A stretch of 33,033 bases of DNA from Methylococcaceae bacterium UBA7658 (GCA_002483425.1 DLHW01000005.1:1-33033); one strand, 5' to 3'. Positions 8,607 through 17,180 are shown, counted from the first letter of the stretch. Made by a program: numbers and translations. The notes: a model not told the origin generated them from the letters alone.

Positions 8607-8724
8607 TTAAGGAGCCTCTGATTAAATCCTTCGACAAACTCAGGGCAAACGGTAAATAGTTGATCTCGTTCGTGGTGAGCTTGTCGAACCATGAGCGAAA
8701 TCAACTTGTTCAGAGGCTCCTTAA
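8607..8724. repeat. 118-bp palindromic repeat with 15-bp perfect terminal inverted repeats
   Basis: TTAAGGAGCCTCTGA (8607-8621) is matched by its exact reverse complement at 8710-8724. Inside lie two inverted units, TTCGACAAACTCAGGGC and GGTGAGCTTGTCGAA. Length and architecture match the 4310 copy, but the terminal sequences differ completely. The right end includes the amine oxidase stop codon. Confidence 0.75.
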
Positions 8725-10748
8725 TTTAGTGCAGGATTGCGCCGGAAAAAACCATACGGCAACAATCTAAACGCCAACAGACTTTCCGTATTCATTACCG
8801 GATATTGTTCAATGTCGGGTATATGGGTCAAACCGGCCGTTACCCACAAAACCAGATCGGTGTCGACTAAACTATCATTTCCGGAGTAAACGGGCAGACC
8901 GTCTGTCGTTAGCCGTTGGTTAGGATATTCTCCCGTAGCATAAAGTTCATTCGCGTTGTATTGGGTTACCCATACCGGATATTCGGCAAATCCGGCCCTC
9001 TGGCGGGCTGGGAAGGTGCTAGAGGCGTAGGGTACGGCGACATCGCCCAGTTCAACCGTATAACCCGTTGGTACGCCAAGTCCGTTATTGACGTCGCTGC
9101 TATACACTTTCCAAGAACGCGCCTTAGGAATATTGATTTGGCGTTTGGCTTGGTCTTCGGTCGATAATAAAGTTTCCTCGGCGGTAAAGGCATTGCCCAA
9201 AGCGCTCTCCTTAGGGCCGACATTACTCTCGGTAATACGGTTCGACGTACCGTCGACATCTAAATCCACCCTAAAATTAAAGTAATGCTGATGATTCGGC
9301 GCAGCGACCATGGCCGTGCTGCCGTCAACAGCTTTAGCGATATCGACGATACGGCCGAATTGCGAACCCTCCTCTAGAGAATTAACGCCTTGGTTTAATG
9401 TGGTGCCTGTTGCATCGGCGCGCACCTCCAATTCACCGCTCGCGCGGAAAATATATTGAACTCCATAAATGTAATTACCTATCCAGGAGTTGGCAGTAAG
9501 CACCAATTCCCGCGATTCGCGCCGGTTTTGTACAAAGGTGCTTGGATCGACACGTTTCCATAATAAACCGCCATTTCTTTCGTACAAGGCAATAGAATTG
9601 GGATATACGAAAGAACCGCCGGTATCGTCCGCAAGCCGGGCGTTAAAGAAAGCTGCGTTATTAGGAACATCCGATTTAGGCGAGAGCGGGTTGGCCGTGC
9701 GGCCTAAGCCGTACTCGCCTAAATCGAACGCCATGCGCCAAACCCAATTGCTATCAGGTACGCCGTAAGGAACGTAGAGTTCCGACATGCCTATGCGGTA
9801 CGCGACTGGGCGCAGGATGCCTTTATTTTCATGTTGCAGGGTATACAGTACCAAGCCTTCACGGGGGAGCATGGCGAACCGGAACCGCCAGCCTTGCCAA
9901 CTGACTTCTTGTCCGCATATCTTGTAATTGGGGGTTTCTTGCACAATTTGCAAGGCTTGTAAAGGTTCGTGTTCGATGTCAGTGCTTTTGCCGTTATAAG
10001 CCGAGACCGGGGTGGCGCCGGTATCGGAAACTTGTAAAACTTTCATCCGATTCATATCGACAATCGCTACCAGGCCTTCGATTGGGCGGTCGTAAGGATG
10101 CGGTTTATCGCCGCGGAAAAAAGATAGGACCCGGGTAATCCGGGTACCTTCCGGCACCGGATTCCCATCGCGATCGACGGTTAACGCCAAACCACCGCTC
10201 GACCAGATGTCCAGATAAACATCGTCGACCTTGATGCCGCGTTTTTTTATCGCCGCTTGCCATTCAGGATCTCGAGTGACCACGGGCAGAACCGTATCGA
10301 ACTCATCGAAAAAAGCAGCGGGCTGGGTGCCTTTGGTCAGTTTTTCGTATGAAATTACTTTTTCCGACCGGAGATCGACTAAGGATTTGTAAAGTTCATT
10401 TTTAGGACGGTCGTAGACTTCAATCAGCGCTTCGCGGCGGTAGGCGTTCCCCGCTTGATAGGCCAAGACTTCGGCTTTGGGCGGTTCATTTAAAACCACG
10501 TTGGGGAAAAATGCCCCAGCAGGCGTATTAGGGTGTGCTTTTACCAGATTAAGGGCGCGTTCGATTTCGCGGCGATTGAGTGGATCCAGAGGATGTGCGC
10601 AGCTTGCAGCCGCAGTTTCCGTGGCGGAGGCGAGCGGTTGCGCGGCATAGTTTTTAATCATGGCGGTTCGCGCCGATCCCGCCGCCAGGGCCAAATAGGA
10701 CTCGAGAGTAAATAAAACGAACGTAGCGAGCAAGATGCCGAAGCGCAT
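8721..10748 (-). CDS. Copper amine oxidase (primary-amine oxidase type), exported
   Basis: Copper amine oxidases deaminate primary amines to aldehydes using copper and topaquinone made from a Tyr. Start at 10748 (AAAGGA well spaced; the ATG at 10757 abuts it) gives 675 residues with a signal peptide ending near LALAAG. The copper ligands are His486, His488 (NHQHYF) and His642 (LTHIPD). The catalytic base Asp342 sits in FDLGEYG. The cofactor Tyr426 is 84 residues after the base, as expected. The C-terminus FFRRNPALN fits the family. The oddity is at the cofactor motif: family N-Y-(D/E) reads N-Y-I here, so the acidic or polar residue after Tyr is Ile427. Likely periplasmic. Monocistronic; its stop codon lies in the palindromic repeat. 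Confidence 0.9.
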   Translation of the reverse strand: MRFGILLATFVLFTLESYLALAAGSARTAMIKNYAAQPLASATETAAASCAHPLDPLNRREIERALNLVKAHPNTPAGAFFPNVVLNEPPKAEVLAYQAGNAYRREALIEVYDRPKNELYKSLVDLRSEKVISYEKLTKGTQPAAFFDEFDTVLPVVTRDPEWQAAIKKRGIKVDDVYLDIWSSGGLALTVDRDGNPVPEGTRITRVLSFFRGDKPHPYDRPIEGLVAIVDMNRMKVLQVSDTGATPVSAYNGKSTDIEHEPLQALQIVQETPNYKICGQEVSWQGWRFRFAMLPREGLVLYTLQHENKGILRPVAYRIGMSELYVPYGVPDSNWVWRMAFDLGEYGLGRTANPLSPKSDVPNNAAFFNARLADDTGGSFVYPNSIALYERNGGLLWKRVDPSTFVQNRRESRELVLTANSWIGNYIYGVQYIFRASGELEVRADATGTTLNQGVNSLEEGSQFGRIVDIAKAVDGSTAMVAAPNHQHYFNFRVDLDVDGTSNRITESNVGPKESALGNAFTAEETLLSTEDQAKRQINIPKARSWKVYSSDVNNGLGVPTGYTVELGDVAVPYASSTFPARQRAGFAEYPVWVTQYNANELYATGEYPNQRLTTDGLPVYSGNDSLVDTDLVLWVTAGLTHIPDIEQYPVMNTESLLAFRLLPYGFFRRNPALN

Positions 10749-10757
10749 AAGAACCAT

Positions 10758-11294
10758 CCTTTAAAATTTCGAGTTACATGAAATTTTGCAACTTTGTTGA
10801 TGTAACAAAGCACACTATGATTTAGTGCCGATTATAGAAGATTCGTCCATCATTTAACAAAATCTTATGCTTTAATATGGGGCGTTAAGCAGGTTGGCTT
10901 AAAAGTCTTTCTTTAACAGATTAATAACGGAAAAATCTATTATGAACGATCAAACCTCCATGTTTAAAGAAAAAATAAGTATGCTGTTAGCTTTATCGCG
11001 CATATTTTCTATAACTAACAACCCATTGTTTAGTCGTCCTAATGTATTATAAGGGCGGGGGTACGGTTAACTGAGTCAGATAAAATCCAGCCTTTATTAA
11101 TGTTCTTTTTGAAGTGTTTGAACAATCAGGGGTTTCTCGACTTTTATTACATAAAGCAAAAAACAGTCCTGCTTTAGAGTGATTTAAGCCGGTCGCCGTT
11201 AATATTTATCATTGACAACGGCCAGCATTAATTTTTCTTATAGTTAGAGACAGGCTCAAGAATAGATAGGTTTTTTACGATTAGCAGGTAGACA
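10758..11294. other. Intergenic, 537 bases
   Basis: Upstream of the amine oxidase sit overlapping inverted repeats: GTTACAT/ATGTAAC (10773-10779, 10800-10806) and CTTTGTT/AACAAAG (10792-10798, 10804-10810), a possible operator. A 36-codon open frame at 10942-11052 has no convincing ribosome site. TTGACA at 11212-11217 may be the -35 of the next gene, but the TATAGT at 11239 is too far at 21 bases. Confidence 0.35.
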
Positions 11295-11486
11295 ATGAAA
11301 TTTCCGACTTTAACATTGAGTATTCTTTTGATAGCCAGTATCTTGACCGGTTGTGCAGCCGAAACATCCGGAGAGCAATATTTTAGACGTAGCGACGATG
11401 GCGAAAACAGGATACCGTTCGGCGGACGTTCTGAGTGCTTACCCTTCGAAAATTACACCCCGCCCGACGATTGTCCGGATGAATAA
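11295..11486 (+). CDS. Small lipoprotein, unknown function
   Basis: This 63-residue product has a short n-region, a hydrophobic stretch and a lipobox ILTGC at residue 20, so it is probably lipid-anchored in the cell envelope. The mature part of about 44 residues is acidic and ends PPDDCPDE, with two further Cys that might form a disulphide. AGGT lies before the ATG. No family recognised. Confidence 0.65.
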   Translation: MKFPTLTLSILLIASILTGCAAETSGEQYFRRSDDGENRIPFGGRSECLPFENYTPPDDCPDE

Positions 11487-11572
11487 TCGGGAAAATTAAG
11501 GTTGTTGGCGGAATTTACTTGATAATCCTATGACTCGCATCGAGTAGTCTTCGATTGGTTGTACCCTTCAAA

Positions 11573-12280
11573 TCAGGCCCTAGCACAAACCCAAACATCT
11601 ACCCGGTTGACCCCCGCTTTTTTCAATACACCCGCCAAGGCATTGGCAGTCGATCCCGTCGTCATAACATCGTCAAGAATCGCGACATGATGGACATTGA
11701 TCGGTTTAATGCACGAGAATGCGCGGTTTAAGTTTTTCTGTCTGCTCTTAGCATTCAAGCCGGTTTGATGAGCGGTGTCTTTATGACGAATGCAACTGGC
11801 ATAATCGAGGGGGATAGCCATCAGCTTCGAGACTGTTCTAGCAATTTCCAAGGATTGATTAAAGCCGCGCTCGCGATAGCGGGCGATGTGGAGCGGCACG
11901 GGGAGAATTAAATCGGGTGTTTCCGCCGATTGCTGGACAAATTCCGCCAATAAACCGCCCAGCAAACGGGCGTTTTTGAATTGCGCGCCGAATTTCAAGC
12001 CGGTGATCAAATAGCGGATGTCATCTTGGTGGATGAATGGGGCATACGTTTCATCGAATGCGGGTGTTTCGCTAATACACCGCCCGCATAAAGTTGGAAC
12101 GGCGGCGGGTGCGGGGAATATTTCGGCGCAACGGTAGCAGCAATGCAGGTTTTTTGGCAAATGGCGGTGGCAGGACTCGCATAGGTCGAGCATGTTAAAA
12201 CCCGGATTGCCGCATAAAATACAGGTGGGCCGGAAGACCGCGTTCTGTATAATAGTTATCCAGTTGTAAACTTTATTCAT
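11573..12280 (-). CDS. comF: ComF family phosphoribosyltransferase-like protein
   Basis: ComF proteins support DNA uptake in naturally competent bacteria; the E. coli homologue is GntX. The 235-residue protein starts with a zinc-finger-like region (C20xxC23, C34xxC37, then further CxxC pairs, ending CGRC). A type I phosphoribosyltransferase domain follows, with a PVPLHIARYRERGFNQS loop and the PRPP motif VAILDDVMTTGSTANA near residue 200. Length and layout are typical. It is divergent from bioB, a common gammaproteobacterial arrangement, and its start codon lies inside the candidate BirA operator. Confidence 0.92.
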   Translation of the reverse strand: MNKVYNWITIIQNAVFRPTCILCGNPGFNMLDLCESCHRHLPKNLHCCYRCAEIFPAPAAVPTLCGRCISETPAFDETYAPFIHQDDIRYLITGLKFGAQFKNARLLGGLLAEFVQQSAETPDLILPVPLHIARYRERGFNQSLEIARTVSKLMAIPLDYASCIRHKDTAHQTGLNAKSRQKNLNRAFSCIKPINVHHVAILDDVMTTGSTANALAGVLKKAGVNRVDVWVCARA

Positions 12281-12296
12281 GAAATTAGGTTAACAA
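12264..12296. promoter_or_regulatory. Candidate BirA (biotin repressor) operator
   Basis: TTGTAAACT (12264-12272) and GGTTAACAA (12288-12296) form an imperfect 9-bp inverted repeat with a 15-base spacer. The E. coli bio operator is TTGTAAACC-N16-GGTTTACAA, so the half-sites match closely. It sits 217 bases upstream of bioB, and the comF start codon lies in the spacer. Confidence 0.55.
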
Positions 12297-12512
12297 GTGG
12301 TTGCATTTTTTGTTTGAATAAATGAGTTTTTGATGTTGCTCTTCAACTCGCCCCTTTTTACACGTTCAGTATCCATAGGTTATAAAGACGAAACGATTAG
12401 GCATTATTCCTTTTCGTATAGAGTATAAACGGCGAGCTTAGTCGAACCATGGGCGGACTCAACGCATCATGCGTTGTATAAAGCTATTTTATTGTATTAG
12501 GAGATAAACCGA

Positions 12513-13481
12513 ATGTCTGCAAACCCGGAGTTGATTCGCCATAATTGGCATCTGGATGAAGTCTTGGCGTTGTTCGCCCAACCATTTAACGATCTGATCT
12601 TTAAGGCGCAAACGGTTCACCGCCGCTATTTCGATGCGAATGAAGTCCAGGTCAGCAGTTTGTTGAGCATCAAAACCGGCGCGTGTTCGGAAGATTGCGG
12701 CTATTGCCCGCAGAGCGCGCGTTACGATACCGGCTTGAAGGTGGAAAAACTGATGTGCGTCGATGATGTGCTTGCCGCCGCCCAACAAGCCAAAGCCCAA
12801 GGCGCATCGCGCTTTTGCATGGGCGCGGCGTGGCGTCAACCCAAAGATAAAGATGTCGAAAAGGTGGTAGAGATGGTGCAAGGCGTGAAGGCGTTGGGGA
12901 TGGAAACTTGCGTTACTTTAGGCATGTTAACCGACGAACAAACTGCCAAGCTAAAAGAAGGCGGTTTGGATTATTACAACCATAACCTCGATACCTCCGA
13001 AGACTATTACTCCGAAGTCATTACCACCCGTACTTACCAAGACCGCTTGGACACGCTGGCTCGGGTGCGTGATGCAGGGATTAATGTTTGTTGCGGCGGT
13101 ATCGTCGGCATGGGCGAAAGCGACAAGGACCGCGCCAAATTGCTGATCGAACTAGCAAATATGTCGAAACATCCGGAAAGTGTGCCCATCAATCGCTTGG
13201 TGCAAGTCGAAGGTACGCCGCTCAACGGCACGGATGCACTCGACCCGTTCACCTTCATTCGCATGATCGCCGTAGCGCGAATTATGATGCCCAAGTCCCG
13301 CGTCCGCCTGTCCGCCGGACGCAACGGCATGAGCGATGAAATGCAAGCCTTATGCTTCCTGGCTGGAGCGAATTCGATTTTTTACGGGGAAAAATTACTG
13401 ACGACGGATAATCCCGTAACTAATTATGACAAGGTTTTGTTTGAGCGGTTGGGGTTGAATATGAGTGAAAGTAATTATTGA
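12513..13481 (+). CDS. bioB: Biotin synthase
   Basis: BioB is a radical-SAM enzyme that inserts sulphur into dethiobiotin, the last step of biotin synthesis. The 322-residue protein has the 4Fe-4S motif C58SEDC62GYC65 near the N-terminus. Family motifs follow, such as FCMGAAWR, YNHNLDTS, CCGGIVGMGE and RLSAGR. TTAGGAG (12498-12504) precedes the ATG. No other bio gene follows, so it is apparently a single-gene unit. The upstream BirA-like palindrome suggests repression by biotinoyl-AMP-bound BirA. Confidence 0.97.
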   Translation: MSANPELIRHNWHLDEVLALFAQPFNDLIFKAQTVHRRYFDANEVQVSSLLSIKTGACSEDCGYCPQSARYDTGLKVEKLMCVDDVLAAAQQAKAQGASRFCMGAAWRQPKDKDVEKVVEMVQGVKALGMETCVTLGMLTDEQTAKLKEGGLDYYNHNLDTSEDYYSEVITTRTYQDRLDTLARVRDAGINVCCGGIVGMGESDKDRAKLLIELANMSKHPESVPINRLVQVEGTPLNGTDALDPFTFIRMIAVARIMMPKSRVRLSAGRNGMSDEMQALCFLAGANSIFYGEKLLTTDNPVTNYDKVLFERLGLNMSESNY

Positions 13482-14053
13482 TTTACCCTATTCGGTTTAA
13501 CAATCTTATTTCTACATATTCTATTTGGGATTTTTCCATGTAATTAAATTATCAGATCCTCATAATCCAAGATACTCTAATTTCCGGGGGCGAGGCTGTA
13601 AAAGGCACACAATTATAACGGTTCGCACCGCTCTTGCGAGCCTTGCTGAAGGCATGCCAGGTCTTAGATTTGGTTGCATGAAATGAAACCCAACAAAAAA
13701 GTTTTTCGTTATTGTATGATTTATTTAAAATCCGATTGGCGTATCCGAAGGTGAGATAATTTTCTTTGCATCGCAAGCCGCATGGATGTGGCGAATGCGA
13801 AAAATGCGGGAGCAATTTTCCGTCAAAGACAAGTATCCAAAAGATAAGCGATCTTATCCCTTACTGTAATGCGTCTCTCGTAAGCAACGAGAACTTATCG
13901 AAATAGGTCTCTTTACCCCGATAAGCGCGATTCATTGACGAATCGTCACTTTGATAATTCCCACCGAAAACTGCTATGCTCGGTGCGATATAAGGCAACA
14001 GCCGTTACTAGAGTAATGTGGGAAAATTAATTTTTTTGATTTAAGGAAATAAG
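13482..14053. other. Intergenic upstream of hom, 572 bases
   Basis: No convincing gene. A plus-strand open stretch near 13768-13905 has a CGECEKCGSNF segment that looks like a zinc-ribbon fragment, but there is no good start; it may be a relic. TGACGA-A-TCGTCA (13936-13948) is a perfect palindrome just upstream of the hom promoter. Confidence 0.35.
13951..13980 (+). promoter_or_regulatory. Candidate hom promoter
   Basis: TTGATA (13951-13956) and TATGCT (13975-13980) are 18 bases apart, about 70 bases before the hom start. The palindrome TGACGA-A-TCGTCA (13936-13948) sits directly upstream and could bind a regulator. Confidence 0.4.
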
Positions 14054-15364
14054 TTGAAACCCGTAAAAATAGGCATCATCGGATTAGGCACGGTCGGCGG
14101 CGGCACGGTGAACGTGCTCAAGCGCAATGCCGAGGAAATCGCACGCAGGGCGGGGCGGCAGATTGTCATCACCCGTGCGTCTGCCAAAGACTTAAGCAAG
14201 CAGCGGATTTGCGACACTACCGGCATCGAACTAACGACCAATCCGTACGACATCATCAACGATCCTGAAATCGAGATTGTCTGCGAACTCATCGGCGGCG
14301 CGGGTGCGGTGAAGGACATGGTGCTGGCGGCGATTGAAGGCGGCAAGCATGTGGTCACCGCTAACAAATCGCTGATAGCCTTGCACGGCAACGAGATTTT
14401 CGCTAAGGCCAGCGCCAAGGGCGTGATCGTCGCATTCGAGGCGGCGGTGGCGGGCGGCATCCCCATCATCAAGACCTTGCGCGAAGGCTTGAGCGCCAAC
14501 CAAATCCAGTGGCTGGCTGGCATCATCAACGGTACGGGCAATTTCATCCTGACCGAAATGCGCGACAAGGGCCGCGATTTTTACGATGTGCTGGCGGAAG
14601 CGCAAGCCTTGGGTTATGCCGAAGCCGATCCCACCTTCGATGTCGAAGGCATCGATGCCGGGCATAAGCTCACCATCCTGGCTTCCATCGCCTTTGGCAT
14701 TCCGCTGCAGTTCGATAAGGTCTATACGGAAGGCATCACCAGGATAACCCGCGAGGACGTGGTCTATGCTGAGCAATTGGGCTACCGCATCAAGCATTTG
14801 GGCATCGCCCGCAAGACGAAAGAAGGGGTTGAGCTTCGGGTGCATCCCACGTTGATTCCCGAACGCCGCTTGATCGCCAATGTCAACGGCGTGATGAACG
14901 CCATCGTGGTCAAAGGTGATGCGGTCGGGCCGACCTTATATTACGGCGCAGGCGCAGGCGCGGAGCCGACTGCGTCCTCCGTCGTCGCCGATGTCATCGA
15001 CGTGGTGCGCGCCCTGACCAGCGACCCGGAAAACCGCGTACCGCACCTGGCCTTCCAGGCCGATGCCCTGCACGATGTCACCATCTTGCCGCCCGAGCAA
15101 TTCAAGACCGCGTATTACCTGCGGCTAAATGCCGAGGACAAACCCGGTGTGCTAGCCGATGTCACCCGTATCCTGGCGCAGCACCACATCAGCATCGATG
15201 CCATCATCCAGAAGAAACCGCTCGACGACTGCGCCCTGGTGCCGGTCATCCTGCTCACCCAAATCACCCTTGAGCAAGAAATGAACGCGGCGATAGCCGA
15301 GATGGAAGCTTTGGCGACTGTTAACGGCAAGATTAACCGTATTCGCCTGGAAACTCTAGGATAA
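14054..15364 (+). CDS. hom: Homoserine dehydrogenase
   Basis: Hom reduces aspartate semialdehyde to homoserine, feeding threonine and methionine synthesis. The 436-residue protein has an N-terminal NAD(P) Rossmann motif GLGTVGGGTV (10-19), the dehydrogenase core (VTANKSLIALHG; GIINGTGNFILTEM; EADPTFDVEGIDAGHK), and a C-terminal ACT domain from about residue 354 that in this family senses threonine. The start is a TTG at 14054 with AAGGA at 14043-14047 at good spacing. No aspartokinase is fused. thrC, its usual downstream partner, is displaced by about 3.4 kb; brnT begins 12 bases after the stop and may be cotranscribed. Confidence 0.96.
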   Translation: MKPVKIGIIGLGTVGGGTVNVLKRNAEEIARRAGRQIVITRASAKDLSKQRICDTTGIELTTNPYDIINDPEIEIVCELIGGAGAVKDMVLAAIEGGKHVVTANKSLIALHGNEIFAKASAKGVIVAFEAAVAGGIPIIKTLREGLSANQIQWLAGIINGTGNFILTEMRDKGRDFYDVLAEAQALGYAEADPTFDVEGIDAGHKLTILASIAFGIPLQFDKVYTEGITRITREDVVYAEQLGYRIKHLGIARKTKEGVELRVHPTLIPERRLIANVNGVMNAIVVKGDAVGPTLYYGAGAGAEPTASSVVADVIDVVRALTSDPENRVPHLAFQADALHDVTILPPEQFKTAYYLRLNAEDKPGVLADVTRILAQHHISIDAIIQKKPLDDCALVPVILLTQITLEQEMNAAIAEMEALATVNGKINRIRLETLG

Positions 15365-15376
15365 GATGGTTTGTCG

Positions 15377-15658
15377 ATGCGCTTTGAATGGGATGAACGT
15401 AAAAATCAAAAGAATGTTGGGAAACACGGAATTGATTTTCGTCAGGCAGTGTATGTATTTTCTGACTCCTTTGCATTGAGCATACCCGATGATGAACATT
15501 CAGAAGACGAAGAACGCTGGGTATTACTGGGTAAGAGCCTCAATGAACAAATTCTTTTGGTAGTGCACACGTTCCGCCATAATGATGTCATCCGCATTAT
15601 TTCTGCCCGTAAAGCGACAACAAACGAACAGCAACACTATCATCGGAGGCTAAGATGA
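15377..15658 (+). CDS. brnT: BrnT family toxin
   Basis: BrnT is a RelE-fold ribonuclease toxin of type II toxin-antitoxin systems. The 93-residue protein matches the family closely: FEWDERKNQKNVGKHGIDF at the start, an acidic IPDDEHSEDEERW segment, LVVHTFRHNDVIRIISARKAT, and a terminal HYHRR. ATG at 15377 is used; the in-frame TTG at 15371 would add two residues. It lies 12 bases after hom and overlaps the next start codon (ATGA), as toxin-antitoxin operons do. Confidence 0.9.
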   Translation: MRFEWDERKNQKNVGKHGIDFRQAVYVFSDSFALSIPDDEHSEDEERWVLLGKSLNEQILLVVHTFRHNDVIRIISARKATTNEQQHYHRRLR

Positions 15659-15858
15659 AAGAAGAATACGATTTTACCAACGCGGAACAAGGCAAGTTTT
15701 ACGTGCCGATAGAAGAAATGCAAGTGCCGATTTATCTGGATCAGGATATTTCCGAATACTTTGCCGTGCAACGGCGAATCAAGCCGGAAAATCTATCGGT
15801 GTTGATCAATGATTTATTACGCAAAGATATTGAAATTGCCAACAGAGTGTCATCGTAA
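15655..15858 (+). CDS. brnA: BrnA-type antitoxin
   Basis: This 67-residue protein overlaps brnT by four bases. The N-terminal DFTNAEQGKFYVP segment is typical of BrnT partners and should wrap the toxin. The C-terminal half (PIYLDQDISEYF, LSVLINDLLRKDIEI) looks like a ribbon-helix-helix DNA-binding domain that would autorepress the operon. The length is on the short side of the BrnA family, and a CopG-like label is equally fair. Confidence 0.75.
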   Translation: MKEEYDFTNAEQGKFYVPIEEMQVPIYLDQDISEYFAVQRRIKPENLSVLINDLLRKDIEIANRVSS

Positions 15859-15872
15859 GAAGGGGGCGCATT

Positions 15873-16190
15873 TTGGTTCGCATTCCAACCAACAGAACAC
15901 CCACGCATCCCGGCGAAATGCTTCGGGATGAGTTTCTCGTGCCCATGAACATCGGCCAGCGAGACCTTGCCGATGCCATTCACGTTCCTTATCAACGGAT
16001 TAATGAGATCGTCAACCAAAAACGCGGGGTATCGCCCAGTACCGCTTTACGTTTGGCCAAGTTTTTCGGGCTATCGGCGGATTTTTGGCTCAACCTGCAA
16101 ATTCGCTGGGATCTTTATAATGCTCAAGCAGAAGAAAAAAATGATTTGGACTCCATTCAACATTTCCAACATTTGCAAAAAATAGCCTAA
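15873..16190 (+). CDS. HigA-family antitoxin, no HigB partner
   Basis: HigA antitoxins are Xre-type helix-turn-helix proteins. The 105-residue product has the family opening THPGEMLRDEFL, an HTH (QRDLADAIHVPYQRINEIVNQKRGVSPSTALRLAKFFG) and the closing SADFWLNLQIRWDLYNA. The start is a TTG with a strong AAGGGGG site (15860-15866). Normally higB lies directly upstream; here that slot holds brnT-brnA and no HigB-like frame is visible. It may be an orphan regulator or an added brn repressor. It is 14 bases after brnA. Confidence 0.85.
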   Translation: MVRIPTNRTPTHPGEMLRDEFLVPMNIGQRDLADAIHVPYQRINEIVNQKRGVSPSTALRLAKFFGLSADFWLNLQIRWDLYNAQAEEKNDLDSIQHFQHLQKIA

Positions 16191-16223
16191 ATAATTCAGC
16201 TTATATATTTGAAGGGGAATCTT

Positions 16224-17180
16224 ATGACTCTGTGGAAAAACACCAACATTAGGTTGTTTCTAATAGTTTTTGTTTTGTCAGGAGTATATGGATGCGCCGC
16301 CGGATTGAGCTTTACAGACATTATACCTATTCCAGTTCCTGATGCCGATTTTCAAATTCAATCCGTCTCTTATTTGAAAAATAAATATGGTGTTGATTTG
16401 TTAAGCAAAATCCATGACATGCAAAAGGAAATCGAAGCATCCCACATTGCGACAAATCTGGTAAATGGCGTTCTTAATGTCTCGGTAAATGGTGAAAAAG
16501 TTAACACGCCATATAATGACAAACACTTCTACAATTCAAAGAAAATAGGTACAAATGATTATACGGTGACGGTAAGTAATATCGCTCCTATTGAAAAGCA
16601 AATTGGTCGTGATTTTTGTTGGGCTGCATCCCTCCAGTATTTTTTGTCTAGGGAATATGGCATCTCGGTTAGCCAACAAAGCATTGTAGATGAGATAAAA
16701 AAGGGTCAGCCATCAGATGATCTAGCCGCATCGACTATGGATATGTTGAAAGCCTTGGGATTTACTGGTTTAAAATTAAATTCAGGTGGTTCTAAACAAT
16801 TGATAGAAGCTTTAGGGAGAGATCATATTGCGATAATAGGAATAAAGAATCCCAATGATGATGTAGGTCACGCAGTTGTCGTTACCGCAGCTAGGTATTC
16901 TTTTTATAATCCTATTAATTTAGCATCTAATAGCCAAGATAGTACACATTCTCAGGGCATAAATGCTGGAGATGCAGGCGATCTATTGCTTAATACTTCA
17001 CCGGCTCAAGTCTATAATAATTTTTTTGGCGATAAGGTATATGTGTCACCAGGGGGTAAACTTGCATTTAGTGAAATTACGTATTTGGATCCGGCTGAAG
17101 GAAAAATTACGACGGCTCGCGGCGAAGAATTAGATGGTAAAGTGGGATTTGTGTTGACTAAATATCTCACTGGAAAATGA
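16224..17180 (+). CDS. Lipoprotein papain-like (C39-like) cysteine protease
   Basis: The 318-residue product starts at an ATG with AAGGGGA upstream and has a lipobox with Cys24 (VYGC), so it should be anchored in the envelope. The N-terminal ~100 residues are unfamiliar. A papain-fold domain follows: Gln125 six residues before Cys132 in FCWAAS (the oxyanion Gln/catalytic Cys spacing of papain), His216 in VGHAVVV, and Asp289 in YLDPAEG. The gap between His and Asp holds an insert of about 45 residues, rich in Asn and Ser. This resembles peptidase C39-like or papain-like proteins with bacteriocin-processing or surface roles; the substrate is unknown. The gene is AT-rich against its neighbours and overlaps the next by four bases. 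Confidence 0.75.
   Translation: MTLWKNTNIRLFLIVFVLSGVYGCAAGLSFTDIIPIPVPDADFQIQSVSYLKNKYGVDLLSKIHDMQKEIEASHIATNLVNGVLNVSVNGEKVNTPYNDKHFYNSKKIGTNDYTVTVSNIAPIEKQIGRDFCWAASLQYFLSREYGISVSQQSIVDEIKKGQPSDDLAASTMDMLKALGFTGLKLNSGGSKQLIEALGRDHIAIIGIKNPNDDVGHAVVVTAARYSFYNPINLASNSQDSTHSQGINAGDAGDLLLNTSPAQVYNNFFGDKVYVSPGGKLAFSEITYLDPAEGKITTARGEELDGKVGFVLTKYLTGK

Noticed and set aside
10942..11052. 36-codon open frame between the amine oxidase and the lipoprotein
   Set aside because: The ribosome site is weak and the peptide has no recognisable feature.
12420..12460. Palindromic-repeat copy before bioB
   Set aside because: Only one degenerate unit (CGAGCTTAGTCGAACC) is visible; too little to call an element.
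13552..13815. 87-codon minus-strand open frame before hom
   Set aside because: There is no ribosome site, and the composition looks random; the opposite strand carries a zinc-ribbon-like fragment instead.
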